Assembly (NCBI GenBank): GCA_903837825.1
Contig: CAILVZ010000145.1
Location: forward strand, 1-36,947
Reading direction: 5' to 3'
DNA from: Akkermansiaceae bacterium
GTDB lineage: Bacteria > Verrucomicrobiota > Verrucomicrobiia > Verrucomicrobiales > Akkermansiaceae
DNA length: 36,947 nucleotides
Below, one piece after another: positions 1-8,465 of this stretch (position 1 is the first letter of the stretch; every line of letters begins with the position of its first letter). Both the position numbers and the translations under genes were made by a program. The notes beneath the pieces were generated by a model, which was not told the origin of the DNA, made no database searches, and worked only from the letters and a program-made list of their open reading frames with translations.

Positions 1-2638
1 CAATGCACATTTCAATCTCCTTCAGCTGCGTCTGGAACTGACTAAAAACCAACATCCGGTGATTTCCACTGACCGCTTCTTCGATCAATTCCAGCAAACG
101 TTGGAGTTTGGCGGATCGGCGAGCGACCACCAACTCTGCAAACCGCTCGTTGCCCAGCAATGCCAAGTCGCAGCACGTCTGCCTGAGTCGAAGCAATGCC
201 GTGAGCATCTGCATCCGCGCCGCCCCCTTGTTGCCAGAATCGGCGATGGCGTCCACCCGCTTGCGGCCCTCCACCAGCAATTCCTTGTACACCCCCTGCT
301 GATCCGCACTCAGATCACAGAACTCATCGATGAAGAGCTTGGACGGCAACTCTGGCGCGACCTGCTCCTTCGTCCGGCGCAGTAAAAACGGCGAAACCTT
401 GAGCCTCAAGCGCTCAATCAAGGCACCCGCTGATTCGCCCGTTGCCAATGGAACCTCGTAGCGATCCCGAAAATCCTCACGCCCGCCCAGCCATCCCGGC
501 TGAATGAATCGGAAAATCGACCAAAGGTCCTTCACCCCGTTCTCAATCGGAGTGCCCGTCAATGCGACCCGGCAGGTCGCCTGCAACTTCGCAAGTGCCT
601 TGGCGTGATCCGTGTCCGGATTCCTCATCAAACTCGCTTCGTCCACCACGACCGCCCGATAGCGCTGCTTCAGGTGATACGCCAAATCCCGCGCCAGCGT
701 GCCGTAGCTTGTCAAAATCACCTCACCCGCCACCACTTTCACCCGCTCAGCATCCCGGCCAGATCCATGCAAAACCCGCACCCGCCGAGCCGGCGCAAAT
801 CGTCCGAATTCCGCACGCCAGTTCCCCAACAACGATGCCGTTGCCACCACCATCACCACCCCCGAATCCTTGTCGGCACGCTCGAACAATCGTTCGATTA
901 AAGCGATTGTTTGAACCGTTTTTCCCAAGCCCATGTCATCGGCAAGAAGAGCGCCACCGAAGCGTTCGACACGATCGAGCATCCACCCAGCCCCATGCGC
1001 TTGGTATGGCCTCAGTTGCGCTTGTAAGGTGGCGGGAGAATCAAAAGTGAATAACCCTGAAGAATCACTCGAGGTCTGCGACTTGTTGATTTTATTCCGG
1101 ATTTCCCGAATCAGCTCTCCTGAGCGTGCCGATGCCATAAAATGACCGTTTTCCTGCTGCAAATCGAGGTCCGCAAACAACGGATCGATCACTTGGGAAA
1201 CCTCGTCAGAAATTACCAAGCGCCGCCCGCCGGCGATCGCATGAGAGCCCTTCCCAGCCCGCAAAAACCTCCGAACCTCCGCCGCAGAGACCGAAACTCC
1301 ATCGGTCGTTTGAAACGAAAGATCAAAACTTAGCCAGTCCTCGCCCGACGAAAGAATGTCGATTTTGGGAGAGACCACGGCGACTTGTTTTTGAACGTGG
1401 TTGAAGCGTTCACCCTCGATGACGGACCAGTCCTTGCGCAGGAGCGGAAGCGCCTGGGTGAGGAAATCGAGAATGGCGGATTCCCCGCTCATGGCCCAGA
1501 GACCTGCCGAGAAATTCTCCACGGCAAATCCAACGCGGGAGAGGCGGCTCGCAGCTTTTTCCTCGGCATGGAGGTCACGAACTTCGCAGCGATCCCCGAT
1601 GAGACGCGGCAATCCATCGACCTTGCCCAGTCCGGGTGGCAAGGGCGAAGTCGGTCCATATCGTACGCCAAGGCGTGCTTCGAGATACTGGAGCGAGCCC
1701 TCGAGCGATAGTTCGAAAGTGGGAGTTGCTGGGACAAAGTGCAGCGTGCCCAGCCATGAATCTGCAGGAAAATGGATCCACTCCTGCCACGAATCGAGGT
1801 GATTGAGAAACTGAGAGATCAAGATTTCGATGGATTTCCCATGAGCAAGTTGACCCAAGGCGGACGCGAGATCGGTGGGGATTTTCCCTTCTCCGACGCG
1901 GACAAGGCGGTCATTCCCAATCTGCCAGAATGAGCCGCCGATTTCGATCCACGGCCCGGAATCTGGGTCAGGCACCAAGCGAATGGCATCGCCATGCTGG
2001 GTTGCCGCGCTCAGCTGTAGCCGTTCGCCCGAGCGGATTTCGATCGAAACTCGGTCTTTGCCAGCGGCGAGCCGAGGGTGGTCGGCGATGGCTTCAAGAA
2101 ATGCGGAAACGCGAGCTCCATCGAGGCTGAGCGTGAGGATTTCCTTCCCAGAGGCTCCTTCCTTCGCAAGCCACGCGCTGAGACGTTCATCGCCGGGAGA
2201 AACCTCGCTGCCAGATGCAATGGCAAGGGTCGCCGCCAATTTTCCTCGCGATAGGGCGTCTCGCCAGTTGAGCGGAAGGAGAATTTGCCAAGGCGACGGC
2301 TTCGCCGCCTGAGGTGCAACGACCGATTTTTGGGGTGCCGGATTCGATGGTGCCACGCCAACTTTTTGCAACGACGCGAGGCCGGTGGCCACCGCATGGC
2401 AGCAAACCGAGCCGCTCCGTTGATTGTCGGCACACGGACACCGAGCATCAAGATCCGTTGCAGACTTCACCGTGACGCTGACCTTCATCAGGCGCTTTCC
2501 CATTTTGACCGTTCCCTGCCAACCGGTCGGGCCCGCCTGAACCTCCGCCACCATGCCGGTTTCAAAGAGCGATTTGCCTTCTTTGAATGCCTGCCACGAC
2601 GCTGCTGCCCTGATCGTTGATTCCGTCCACCCGCTCAT
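1..2638 (-). CDS. SWIM zinc-finger SNF2-family DEAD/DEAH-like helicase (C-terminus beyond left edge)
   Basis: This frame is open from 2638 to the left edge (879 codons) and has no stop in the window, so the C-terminus is missing. It encodes an ATP-dependent SNF2/Rad54-type DNA translocase. Residues about 60-78 contain a SWIM-type zinc motif (CPC, then CC-H). A long beta-rich SNF2-associated region follows. The helicase core has motif I LLADDMGLGKT (about residues 562-572), motif II VVVDEAS (about 661-667, Ser where many family members have Gln), motif III LTGTPIEN (about 690-697) and LLRRTKEQV. The sequence stops at LVFSQF, the beginning of the second RecA lobe, so motifs V and VI lie outside the window. 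I chose the start at 2638 (MSGWTEST) because the following IRAAASWQAFKEGKSLF resembles family N-termini. An in-frame ATG at 2704 is an alternative. Neither has a Shine-Dalgarno sequence. The family is certain; the cellular role (transcription recycling or repair) is not. Confidence 0.9.
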   Translation of the reverse strand, partial: MSGWTESTIRAAASWQAFKEGKSLFETGMVAEVQAGPTGWQGTVKMGKRLMKVSVTVKSATDLDARCPCADNQRSGSVCCHAVATGLASLQKVGVAPSNPAPQKSVVAPQAAKPSPWQILLPLNWRDALSRGKLAATLAIASGSEVSPGDERLSAWLAKEGASGKEILTLSLDGARVSAFLEAIADHPRLAAGKDRVSIEIRSGERLQLSAATQHGDAIRLVPDPDSGPWIEIGGSFWQIGNDRLVRVGEGKIPTDLASALGQLAHGKSIEILISQFLNHLDSWQEWIHFPADSWLGTLHFVPATPTFELSLEGSLQYLEARLGVRYGPTSPLPPGLGKVDGLPRLIGDRCEVRDLHAEEKAASRLSRVGFAVENFSAGLWAMSGESAILDFLTQALPLLRKDWSVIEGERFNHVQKQVAVVSPKIDILSSGEDWLSFDLSFQTTDGVSVSAAEVRRFLRAGKGSHAIAGGRRLVISDEVSQVIDPLFADLDLQQENGHFMASARSGELIREIRNKINKSQTSSDSSGLFTFDSPATLQAQLRPYQAHGAGWMLDRVERFGGALLADDMGLGKTVQTIALIERLFERADKDSGVVMVVATASLLGNWRAEFGRFAPARRVRVLHGSGRDAERVKVVAGEVILTSYGTLARDLAYHLKQRYRAVVVDEASLMRNPDTDHAKALAKLQATCRVALTGTPIENGVKDLWSIFRFIQPGWLGGREDFRDRYEVPLATGESAGALIERLRLKVSPFLLRRTKEQVAPELPSKLFIDEFCDLSADQQGVYKELLVEGRKRVDAIADSGNKGAARMQMLTALLRLRQTCCDLALLGNERFAELVVARRSAKLQRLLELIEEAVSGNHRMLVFSQFQTQLKEIEMCI

Positions 2639-2788
2639 TGTTGCCGCAGTGTCTGATGATCGCTGCCAAGGTGCAATCCGATTGCAGCATCCCCTGCGTT
2701 TCATTCGCTCTGGGCGATCCGCAAATTTTGCCTAATTTTCGGATTTCAGATCGCTTTTTCCGCTGACTATCGTCATGCCTATTGCACC

Positions 2789-3325
2789 ATGGCATCGATC
2801 TCGTCCGCACCCGCAACACCGAGCCGAACCCATCCAGCCAAGGGCGGGAAATGGTATTCGATTGTCCTCGGCTTGTCGCTCGTTCTGATTGGTAGCCTGT
2901 TCGTTTGGTTGCTCGCCCGTAGCTTTTTGAGAGCCCTTGAAATGCGCCACTGGCCAGAAGTCCCCTGCGCCGTGATCAGCTCTGAGGTTGAGACATGGAT
3001 CCATGACCCAGAATCTCCACCAGAATACCGCCAAAAAGTGATCTTCGGCTACGAATGGCAGGGCCAAACCTTCACCGACGACCACCTCACCTTGCGCGGA
3101 AGCCCATGGTCCTCGGATCGCGAACGAATCGAAAAACGAAATACGGAGTTCCCCGTTGGAAAAATGACCACTTGCTGGGTCAACCCCACCCAACCCAGCT
3201 TCGCGGTGCTCAAAACCGACTCCTTGGCCCCTGGCTACACGATCTGGTTCCCCTCCTTGTTCGTGGTTGGGGGACTGGGCATCATCCTTGGTGCCTTAAG
3301 GAAAAGGAACCCGCAGCATCGGTAA
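2789..3325 (+). CDS. DUF3592 membrane protein
   Basis: This is a 178-aa protein with two predicted membrane helices, about residues 24-47 and 150-168. They flank a soluble domain of about 100 residues containing RHWPEVPCAVISSEVE, a conserved YEWQG and a late CWVNPTQPSFAVL. This is the DUF3592 layout: helix, small beta domain opening with WP-x-x-x-(G/C)xV, an NP-x-x-P segment, helix. The function of DUF3592 is unknown. The first 20 residues are Ser/Pro/Thr-rich and probably cytoplasmic. The gene is divergent from the helicase and has 150 bases of upstream sequence. Downstream it is 115 bases from corA, which seems to have its own promoter. No Shine-Dalgarno sequence precedes the ATG. Confidence 0.8.
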   Translation: MASISSAPATPSRTHPAKGGKWYSIVLGLSLVLIGSLFVWLLARSFLRALEMRHWPEVPCAVISSEVETWIHDPESPPEYRQKVIFGYEWQGQTFTDDHLTLRGSPWSSDRERIEKRNTEFPVGKMTTCWVNPTQPSFAVLKTDSLAPGYTIWFPSLFVVGGLGIILGALRKRNPQHR

Positions 3326-3405
3326 GTCCTCTCCCAATGAGAAACGATCCCACCCATTAGAAATCCACGGGCCTGCGCCCATTGCGACTCCCGCGTTTCA
3401 CTTGC

Positions 3406-3433
3406 TTGATTCACAGGCTGAATTCCCTACACT
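3406..3433 (+). promoter_or_regulatory. Possible sigma-70-like promoter giving leaderless corA mRNA
   Basis: TTGATT (3406-3411) and TACACT (3428-3433) are separated by 16 bases. The expected transcription start, 6-8 bases after the -10 hexamer, falls on or just before the corA ATG at 3441, which has no Shine-Dalgarno sequence. The match is by eye and the -35 is imperfect. Confidence 0.35.
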
Positions 3434-3440
3434 CCGACTC

Positions 3441-4532
3441 ATGTTCACCCATCGTCATGCACCTCCTGGGTCATCGCCGGCCACGCTCGTGCCCCACCTT
3501 GTCGATGGCAAACTCCGCAAGCCAAGGGTCCGGATCATCGAGTATGACAAAAACTCCCTCGACGAACGAGATGTCACCGACTTCTCCGAACTGGCCGGCC
3601 ACCTCGACAACCAAAAGGTCACCTGGATCAACATCGATGGCCTCGGCGACCTCGAAGCCCTGACGATCCTCGGGGAAAAATTTCACCTTCACCCCCTCGC
3701 GCTTGAAGACGTTCTCAACACGGGCCAGCGCCCAAAATTCGAGCACTCGCCTGACTATCTGTTCATCATCGCCCAAATGGTCTATCAGAATAACGGTAAC
3801 AGCATTTCTGGTGAACAGGTCAGCTTTTTCCTAGGAGCCAATTTCCTCATCACCGTTCAGGAAGAGGCAGATTTCGATGTGTTTGACCCCGTCCGCAAAC
3901 GCATCCGATCCGGCCTCGGCTCACTCCGAAAATCAAAAGCCGACTACCTTGCTTACGCTCTGTTAGATTCCATCATCGATCACTACTACCCTGTGCTAGA
4001 AAGCATTGGTGGCGCGATCGAGGAGCTCGAAGATGATCTTCTCGAAAAGCCCTCGCGAGAGATGGTTTTCACCCTGCACGAATACAAGCGCACCCTCACC
4101 CAACTGAGGCGTTTGGTGTGGCCGATGCGTGATGTGATCAACAGCCTGCTGCATGATGCCAGCAGCTACGTTTCCTCCCCCACCAAGGTATTCCTGCGCG
4201 ACTGCTACGACCACACGGTCCAATTGATGGACTTGGTCGAAAGCTACAAGGAAATCACCTCAGGTCTCATGGAGCTTTACCACTCAAGTGTGGGCCTCAG
4301 GACCAATGAAGTGATGCGATTGCTCACGGTCGTGACTTCGATTTTCATCCCACTCACCTTCATCGTTGGGGTTTACGGAATGAACTTCGCACCCGAATCC
4401 GAAAGTGGCGAGAAACTCCCTTTGAACATGCCGGAACTCTATCAGCCTCACGGCTACCTCGTTCTCATGATCGCCATGGCACTGATCGCTTTCGGCCAGT
4501 TGTGGATTTTCAAAAAAATCAAATGGCTCTAG
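3441..4532 (+). CDS. corA: Magnesium/cobalt transporter CorA
   Basis: This is a 363-aa CorA-family channel for Mg2+ (also Co2+/Ni2+) in the inner membrane. The large N-terminal cytoplasmic funnel domain carries the family segment LHPLALEDVLN followed by QRPKFE. It leads into a long helix rich in Glu/Leu/Arg (IEELEDDLLEKPSREMV). The C-terminus has two membrane helices. The first ends in the signature YGMNF (about residues 311-315), and the protein ends in basic KKIKWL. The length is slightly above the usual 310-350. I took the ATG at 3441; a TTG at 3402 would add 13 residues that do not look like family sequence. The last 14 bases overlap the 3' end of the convergent squalene/phytoene synthase gene. 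The GMN motif makes the family assignment firm. Confidence 0.95.
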   Translation: MFTHRHAPPGSSPATLVPHLVDGKLRKPRVRIIEYDKNSLDERDVTDFSELAGHLDNQKVTWINIDGLGDLEALTILGEKFHLHPLALEDVLNTGQRPKFEHSPDYLFIIAQMVYQNNGNSISGEQVSFFLGANFLITVQEEADFDVFDPVRKRIRSGLGSLRKSKADYLAYALLDSIIDHYYPVLESIGGAIEELEDDLLEKPSREMVFTLHEYKRTLTQLRRLVWPMRDVINSLLHDASSYVSSPTKVFLRDCYDHTVQLMDLVESYKEITSGLMELYHSSVGLRTNEVMRLLTVVTSIFIPLTFIVGVYGMNFAPESESGEKLPLNMPELYQPHGYLVLMIAMALIAFGQLWIFKKIKWL

Positions 4533-5478
4533 GCGACCGATCCACCGCGTCGCTTGCTGGATAAAAAAAGGATCGGATCACGGAGCCGTATATCCGACTT
4601 CTCGAGACCTTGACGTGTGACTCGAGCGTTTCCCAATCCGCTCCACGAATTCGATCAAGCGTCATCTCACCAATCCATGCAGGCATCACGCTCGCCGCCC
4701 GCAAGCGGCGAGAATTGAGCTTTCCAGCATAGCTCAAGCCCTCCTGCAAGTAAGCAGTCGCACGAGCCCTCCAAACCTCGTGGCACTCGAGCAATGCCGC
4801 CAAATCCTTTGGATTTCCAACCGGTAAATAACAACGCCCCACCGCAAGGTCCGCGGAGATATCGCGCAAGATGTTGACCAGTTGCAGCCCTTTTCCATAA
4901 GCGATCCCTTGCCGCAGGAGCTCGTCTTCAGGCGCGTGCGAAAACGCTGCGCCCATGGTGGTCAAGCCAAGCTTCGTCCAAAACTCCCCAACGCAACCCG
5001 CAACCCGCCACGTGTAGTCATCCAACTCCGCTTCATCCACCAAGGCCACAGGCTGATCCCCGCTCGCATTTCCAAACCGCTCCAAGTCGAGCGTTTGCCC
5101 GCCAATGATCGTCATGACCACCCCCCGGATCAATTCCGCCTCGACCATTGGCATCTGGCCAAACCACGCCATCACCTCGCCCGTGCACTCCATGAGATGC
5201 CTCTCCCGCAAATCCAAAATTGCATTCAAAAGCGAGATTGGCCAGCGCGGAAGGTCCGAACCAACCTCCATCGCCTGCTGAAATTGTTTGAGAGCATTCA
5301 GCCTCATCTCGGTCGACGCCGCGGCCGCATCGGCGATCGTGTCACTGATACGCGCGAGAAGATACCCCAAGCTCGCCGCCCCCCGCATCGGCCCAGGCAG
5401 CATCTGCAAACTGAGATAAAACGAGCGGGATACGCCTTTGAGAACCTGTTTATCCAATCCACCCATCACCGACTCCAT
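4519..5478 (-). CDS. Squalene/phytoene synthase family protein
   Basis: The protein belongs to the head-to-head prenyl synthase family, which condenses two prenyl diphosphates (farnesyl or geranylgeranyl) through a cyclopropyl intermediate. It is about 319 aa from ATG 5478. An in-frame TTG at 5529 would add 17 residues without family character. The N-terminal segment SRSFYLSLQMLP is typical. The two metal-binding aspartate-rich motifs are ISDTIAD (about residues 44-50) and NILRDISAD (about 204-212), followed by GRCYLP. No second synthase, desaturase, HpnE-like oxidase or cyclase is beside it, so the product (presqualene diphosphate, squalene, dehydrosqualene or phytoene) cannot be told from the sequence alone. 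The gene is convergent with corA and overlaps it by 14 bases. The family is certain, the exact substrate is not. Confidence 0.9.
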   Translation of the reverse strand: MESVMGGLDKQVLKGVSRSFYLSLQMLPGPMRGAASLGYLLARISDTIADAAAASTEMRLNALKQFQQAMEVGSDLPRWPISLLNAILDLRERHLMECTGEVMAWFGQMPMVEAELIRGVVMTIIGGQTLDLERFGNASGDQPVALVDEAELDDYTWRVAGCVGEFWTKLGLTTMGAAFSHAPEDELLRQGIAYGKGLQLVNILRDISADLAVGRCYLPVGNPKDLAALLECHEVWRARATAYLQEGLSYAGKLNSRRLRAASVMPAWIGEMTLDRIRGADWETLESHVKVSRSRIYGSVIRSFFYPASDAVDRSPRAI

Positions 5479-5641
5479 CAAAATCCATTCCCACCAATTG
5501 TCAATCCACCTCGACTCACCTTCGCGCAATACGGGCTTTGAGATAAAGAAATGGAAGGAAGTGTCGCGGATTTATCGGTAGACGCTGGGTCTGACACTCG
5601 ATCCGCCTGGCCTTGCAGTGAGTGAACACGTGTGCTATTCC

Positions 5642-6508
5642 ATGGCGCAGATGGGCATCGCCGACCGAGATTATCACCGAAACCATTCCCCCAGGGGTAG
5701 CGGGTTTCTTGCACAACTCCCACCGGTGGTGAAAGGGTTGCTCATTGCCAACGTCGGGATCTATTTCCTCGATCTCTTCCTGGGTAAATTCCTGCGATAC
5801 GCAGGTGCATTCACCATCGACTCCGCCATTTTTCACGCGCACCTCTGGGAGTTTCTGACTTTCCAGTTTCTCCATGGCGGCATTGGCCATTTGTTCTTCA
5901 ACAGCATGGGCCTGTTCTTCCTCGGACCTTGGATGGAACGCTGGTGGGGCTCGCGAAAATTTCTAACATTCTATCTACTCTGCGGAATCGCAGGTGCATG
6001 CTTTTACTCATTGCTTTATTTTGCTGGCATCATCGTCAGTGATCCAGGTTCGCCACTCATCGGCGCATCAGCCGGCATCTACGGCATCTTCATCGGCGTT
6101 GCAGTGATCGCTCCAGAGATGCGCGTCGCATTGCTTTTTCCGCCCATCGAGCTCTCGATGCGCCAACTCGCCCTCGGACTCATGGCGATCTCCGCGGGCT
6201 CCATTCTTTTGAAACTGGGTGGCAATACTGGGGGCGAAGCGGGTCACTTGGGTGGTGCGATCCTAGGGTTCCTCTTGGTGCGCCATGCATGGCTGTTAGA
6301 TTTCATGGATGACCGCTCCACTACCCGCTCACCAAAGGCGACGAGAGCCCACCAACCCAAGCTGAGACCTCGAACCACCCTGATCGTGGAACAGGAATCG
6401 GCCGTCGACCAGATTCTCGATAAAATTTCCAGCGATGGCTTTCAAAGCCTCACCCAAGAGGAACGAAACATCCTCGACCAAGCTTCAAAATCCGATAGAT
6501 CCCAATGA
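5642..6508 (+). CDS. Rhomboid-family intramembrane serine protease with C-terminal DUF6576-like tail
   Basis: This inner-membrane protease has about six membrane helices. The rhomboid signatures are HLFFNSMGLFFLG (helix 2), GASAGIYG with the catalytic Ser (about residue 144 from ATG 5642) and GEAGHLGG with the catalytic His (about residue 200). The loop HGGIGHLFFN matches the substrate-gate region. After the last helix a basic linker leads to a soluble tail, ILDKISSDGFQSLTQEERN, a small C-terminal domain (DUF6576-like) often found on rhomboids of this lineage. A GTG at 5618 and ATGs at 5642 and 5651 are possible starts, none with a Shine-Dalgarno sequence. The 3' end overlaps the ATG of mazG in ATGATG/TGA, suggesting coupled translation. 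The natural substrate is unknown. Confidence 0.92.
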   Translation: MAQMGIADRDYHRNHSPRGSGFLAQLPPVVKGLLIANVGIYFLDLFLGKFLRYAGAFTIDSAIFHAHLWEFLTFQFLHGGIGHLFFNSMGLFFLGPWMERWWGSRKFLTFYLLCGIAGACFYSLLYFAGIIVSDPGSPLIGASAGIYGIFIGVAVIAPEMRVALLFPPIELSMRQLALGLMAISAGSILLKLGGNTGGEAGHLGGAILGFLLVRHAWLLDFMDDRSTTRSPKATRAHQPKLRPRTTLIVEQESAVDQILDKISSDGFQSLTQEERNILDQASKSDRSQ

Positions 6509-7320
6509 TGACCGATGCCGAAATGATTGATTCTCCAGACGCGGAGCAACAACTCGCCCGCCTCCGCGCAATCATGCACCGACTGCGCGCCCCTGGCGGA
6601 TGCCCATGGGATGCAGAACAAACGCACGAATCAATCATCCCCAACCTGATTGAGGAGGCCTACGAAACGGTGGATACCATCCAGCGAGGCGATCACGAAC
6701 ACCTGAAGGAGGAGCTCGGTGATCTGCTGCTCCAGGTAGTTTTTCATAGCGAAATGGCCGAAGAGGCAGGACGTTTCAACCTCGACGACGTGGCTCGTGG
6801 TATCAGCGAGAAACTGGTGAGACGCCATCCGCACGTCTTCGCCCAAAGCGACGTGACCACCACCGATGCCGTGCTCCAGCAATGGGACTCCATCAAACGC
6901 ACCGAAAAGGGCGATGAGGACAAACCCTACCTCCACGGAGTCGGCAAAGGCCTGCCCGGGTTATTGCGAGCTCACAAACTCCAGAAAAAGGCGTCCAAGG
7001 TCGGCTTCGACTGGCCTCATGAATCCGGTGTTCTCGCAAAGATTCAAGAGGAACTCAGCGAGCTCCAAAGCGCCGTCGAATCCGGTGACATCGAAGCGGT
7101 TTCGGAAGAGATGGGCGATCTACTTTTTTCCGTCGTAAACCTAACCCGCTTCCGGAACATCGACCCTGAGGTCCTTATGACTAACGCGAATGCCAAATTC
7201 GAAAAGCGCTTCGCGGCAATGGAAAAAATCCTCAAAACCCATGGAATCACACTCGGCGCGGCCACCCCATCCCAAATGGAAGATGCTTGGGAAACGGCGA
7301 AAGCGAATCCAATCGGTTAG
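6505..7320 (+). CDS. mazG: Nucleoside triphosphate pyrophosphohydrolase MazG
   Basis: This 271-aa protein is a tandem-domain MazG that hydrolyses NTPs or dNTPs to NMP plus pyrophosphate, an all-alpha house-cleaning enzyme. The N-terminal domain opens with the signature LRAPGGCPWDAEQTHESI. It carries the metal-binding EExxE (residues 50-54) and ELGD (70-73), followed by LLLQVVFH. A linker with RRHPHVF leads to the second domain, with EELSELQSAVE and EEMGDLLFSVVN. The length matches E. coli MazG (about 263). Translation begins inside the rhomboid stop codon (4-base overlap), so the two genes are probably one operon. There is no Shine-Dalgarno sequence. Confidence 0.95.
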   Translation: MMTDAEMIDSPDAEQQLARLRAIMHRLRAPGGCPWDAEQTHESIIPNLIEEAYETVDTIQRGDHEHLKEELGDLLLQVVFHSEMAEEAGRFNLDDVARGISEKLVRRHPHVFAQSDVTTTDAVLQQWDSIKRTEKGDEDKPYLHGVGKGLPGLLRAHKLQKKASKVGFDWPHESGVLAKIQEELSELQSAVESGDIEAVSEEMGDLLFSVVNLTRFRNIDPEVLMTNANAKFEKRFAAMEKILKTHGITLGAATPSQMEDAWETAKANPIG

Positions 7321-7345
7321 TTTTTTCTAGCGGTTTTTTTCTAAC
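7316..7345. terminator. Possible T-rich bidirectional 3'-end element between mazG and holB
   Basis: The 32-base gap between the two convergent genes contains GTTAG (7316-7320, including the mazG stop) and CTAAC (7341-7345) as a weak inverted repeat. Between them lie two T runs (6 and 7 T). The short stem makes it a poor classical terminator. Confidence 0.25.
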
Positions 7346-7352
7346 AATTTTC

Positions 7353-8363
7353 TCAGCCAAACGCCTTGAGGAATCCGACCTCGATGGCGAGCGACTCAAA
7401 GGCATTGGTCTCCAGAGTCCGGCGCAACGAGTCGAGGGCCTCCATCCGCTTGAGTAGGCGACTTTCCGTTTCGCCATCAGCGATGCGGCGCAATGCCTCA
7501 GCAGACTCTGGGAAATCCAAGCCGCTAGCACTCACCTTCATGCGCAACAGATCCGCCATCCATGCCATCAAGACATCGAACAAGCGATTGCGACACTCAA
7601 GATATTCTGCCTCGGCAGCGGCCTTGTGAAAGTCCTCCCGCTCTTTGAGCCATGCTCCGTCCGTAGCGTCTCGATAGACAGCCACTTCTTCTTTTTCCGC
7701 CGCCTTTGCGGCAAGATCCACTCGCTCGCGAACGGTCGCGAGAAACCCAGAAAAAGCCGCTTTCATGTGCAACGCTGCAATGGGCGTACCAAACCCGCGC
7801 AAGGCGGTTGCATTCAACGCCGCAACCAAGTCCTCGCCTCCATCCGCGAGTAGGGCTTGTCCACCCAACAACGGCAACCGCACGCAACGCGAAAGGATCG
7901 TCGGCAAAAGTCGTTGGGGATTTTCCGTTAGAAGAAGCAGCAGAGTTTTCTGCGGGGGCTCTTCCAGCGTTTTCAGAAACGCATTTGCCGCCTGATCATT
8001 CATGCGATCCGCCTCCGTGATGATACCAACCTTGCAGGCACCCCCTGGCGCTGCGAGATGCAGCGTACCTTCGAGGTCGCGAATTTCATCCACCGTGATT
8101 CTCCGAGATTTTTTGCGCGGCCGAATGATCCGCACCCATCCGCTTTCGAGCTCATCGAGCAAGGGCGTCTCCACCACAACGGGATCTCCGAACAAATCGA
8201 ACCCAGCGGATTCGCCTCCGCCGTTGACCAGTTGCACCATCCGCGCGGCTAGATTTTCCTTGCCGCTGCCATTGGCTCCGCTGATCAAAAATGCATGAGC
8301 CAACCGCCCCCGCTCGTGCGCGGAAGAAATCAACTCAAATGCTCGGTCAGCCAAATACGCCAT
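7353..8363 (-). CDS. holB: DNA polymerase III delta' subunit (clamp-loader AAA+ protein)
   Basis: The delta' subunit is part of the clamp loader that places the beta sliding clamp on DNA. The start region AFELISSAHERGRLAHAFLISG is characteristic. The P-loop is GANGSGKE (about residues 29-36 from ATG 8363) with Glu in place of the usual Thr/Ser, which fits a subunit that does not hydrolyse ATP. Then come ITVDEIRDLEGTL, EADRMNDQAANAFLKTLEEPP (the classic delta'/DnaX segment, shown here in part) and ILSRCVRLPL. There is no obvious Cys4 zinc module. The C-terminal collar domain is alpha-helical and diverged. Longer starts exist (ATG 8393, GTG 8450), but 8363 best fits the family N-terminus. The gene is convergent with mazG and close to the lactonase gene end. 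Confidence 0.88.
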   Translation of the reverse strand: MAYLADRAFELISSAHERGRLAHAFLISGANGSGKENLAARMVQLVNGGGESAGFDLFGDPVVVETPLLDELESGWVRIIRPRKKSRRITVDEIRDLEGTLHLAAPGGACKVGIITEADRMNDQAANAFLKTLEEPPQKTLLLLLTENPQRLLPTILSRCVRLPLLGGQALLADGGEDLVAALNATALRGFGTPIAALHMKAAFSGFLATVRERVDLAAKAAEKEEVAVYRDATDGAWLKEREDFHKAAAEAEYLECRNRLFDVLMAWMADLLRMKVSASGLDFPESAEALRRIADGETESRLLKRMEALDSLRRTLETNAFESLAIEVGFLKAFG

Positions 8364-8465
8364 GCGCCCCCATGCTCTCCCGAACGCCCCCATGTGCAAC
8401 CAGAAATCCTTGCCCACGAAGGATTTCACACTCCCACCGAGTGATCGCACTCCAAACCTGCCGCC

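Noticed and set aside
1385..2312. Several plus-strand open frames between 1 and 2600
   Set aside because: The minus-strand frame is continuous from 2638 to the left edge with all SNF2 motifs, so these are shadows.
2732..3193. Minus-strand open frame of about 153 codons opposite the DUF3592 gene
   Set aside because: It lies wholly against a recognisable gene in a GC-rich region and shows no family features; a shadow of the coding strand.
4882..5541. Plus-strand open frame of about 219 codons opposite the prenyl synthase gene
   Set aside because: It is rich in Arg/Pro/His as expected of an antisense shadow; the minus-strand product has both Asp-rich catalytic motifs.
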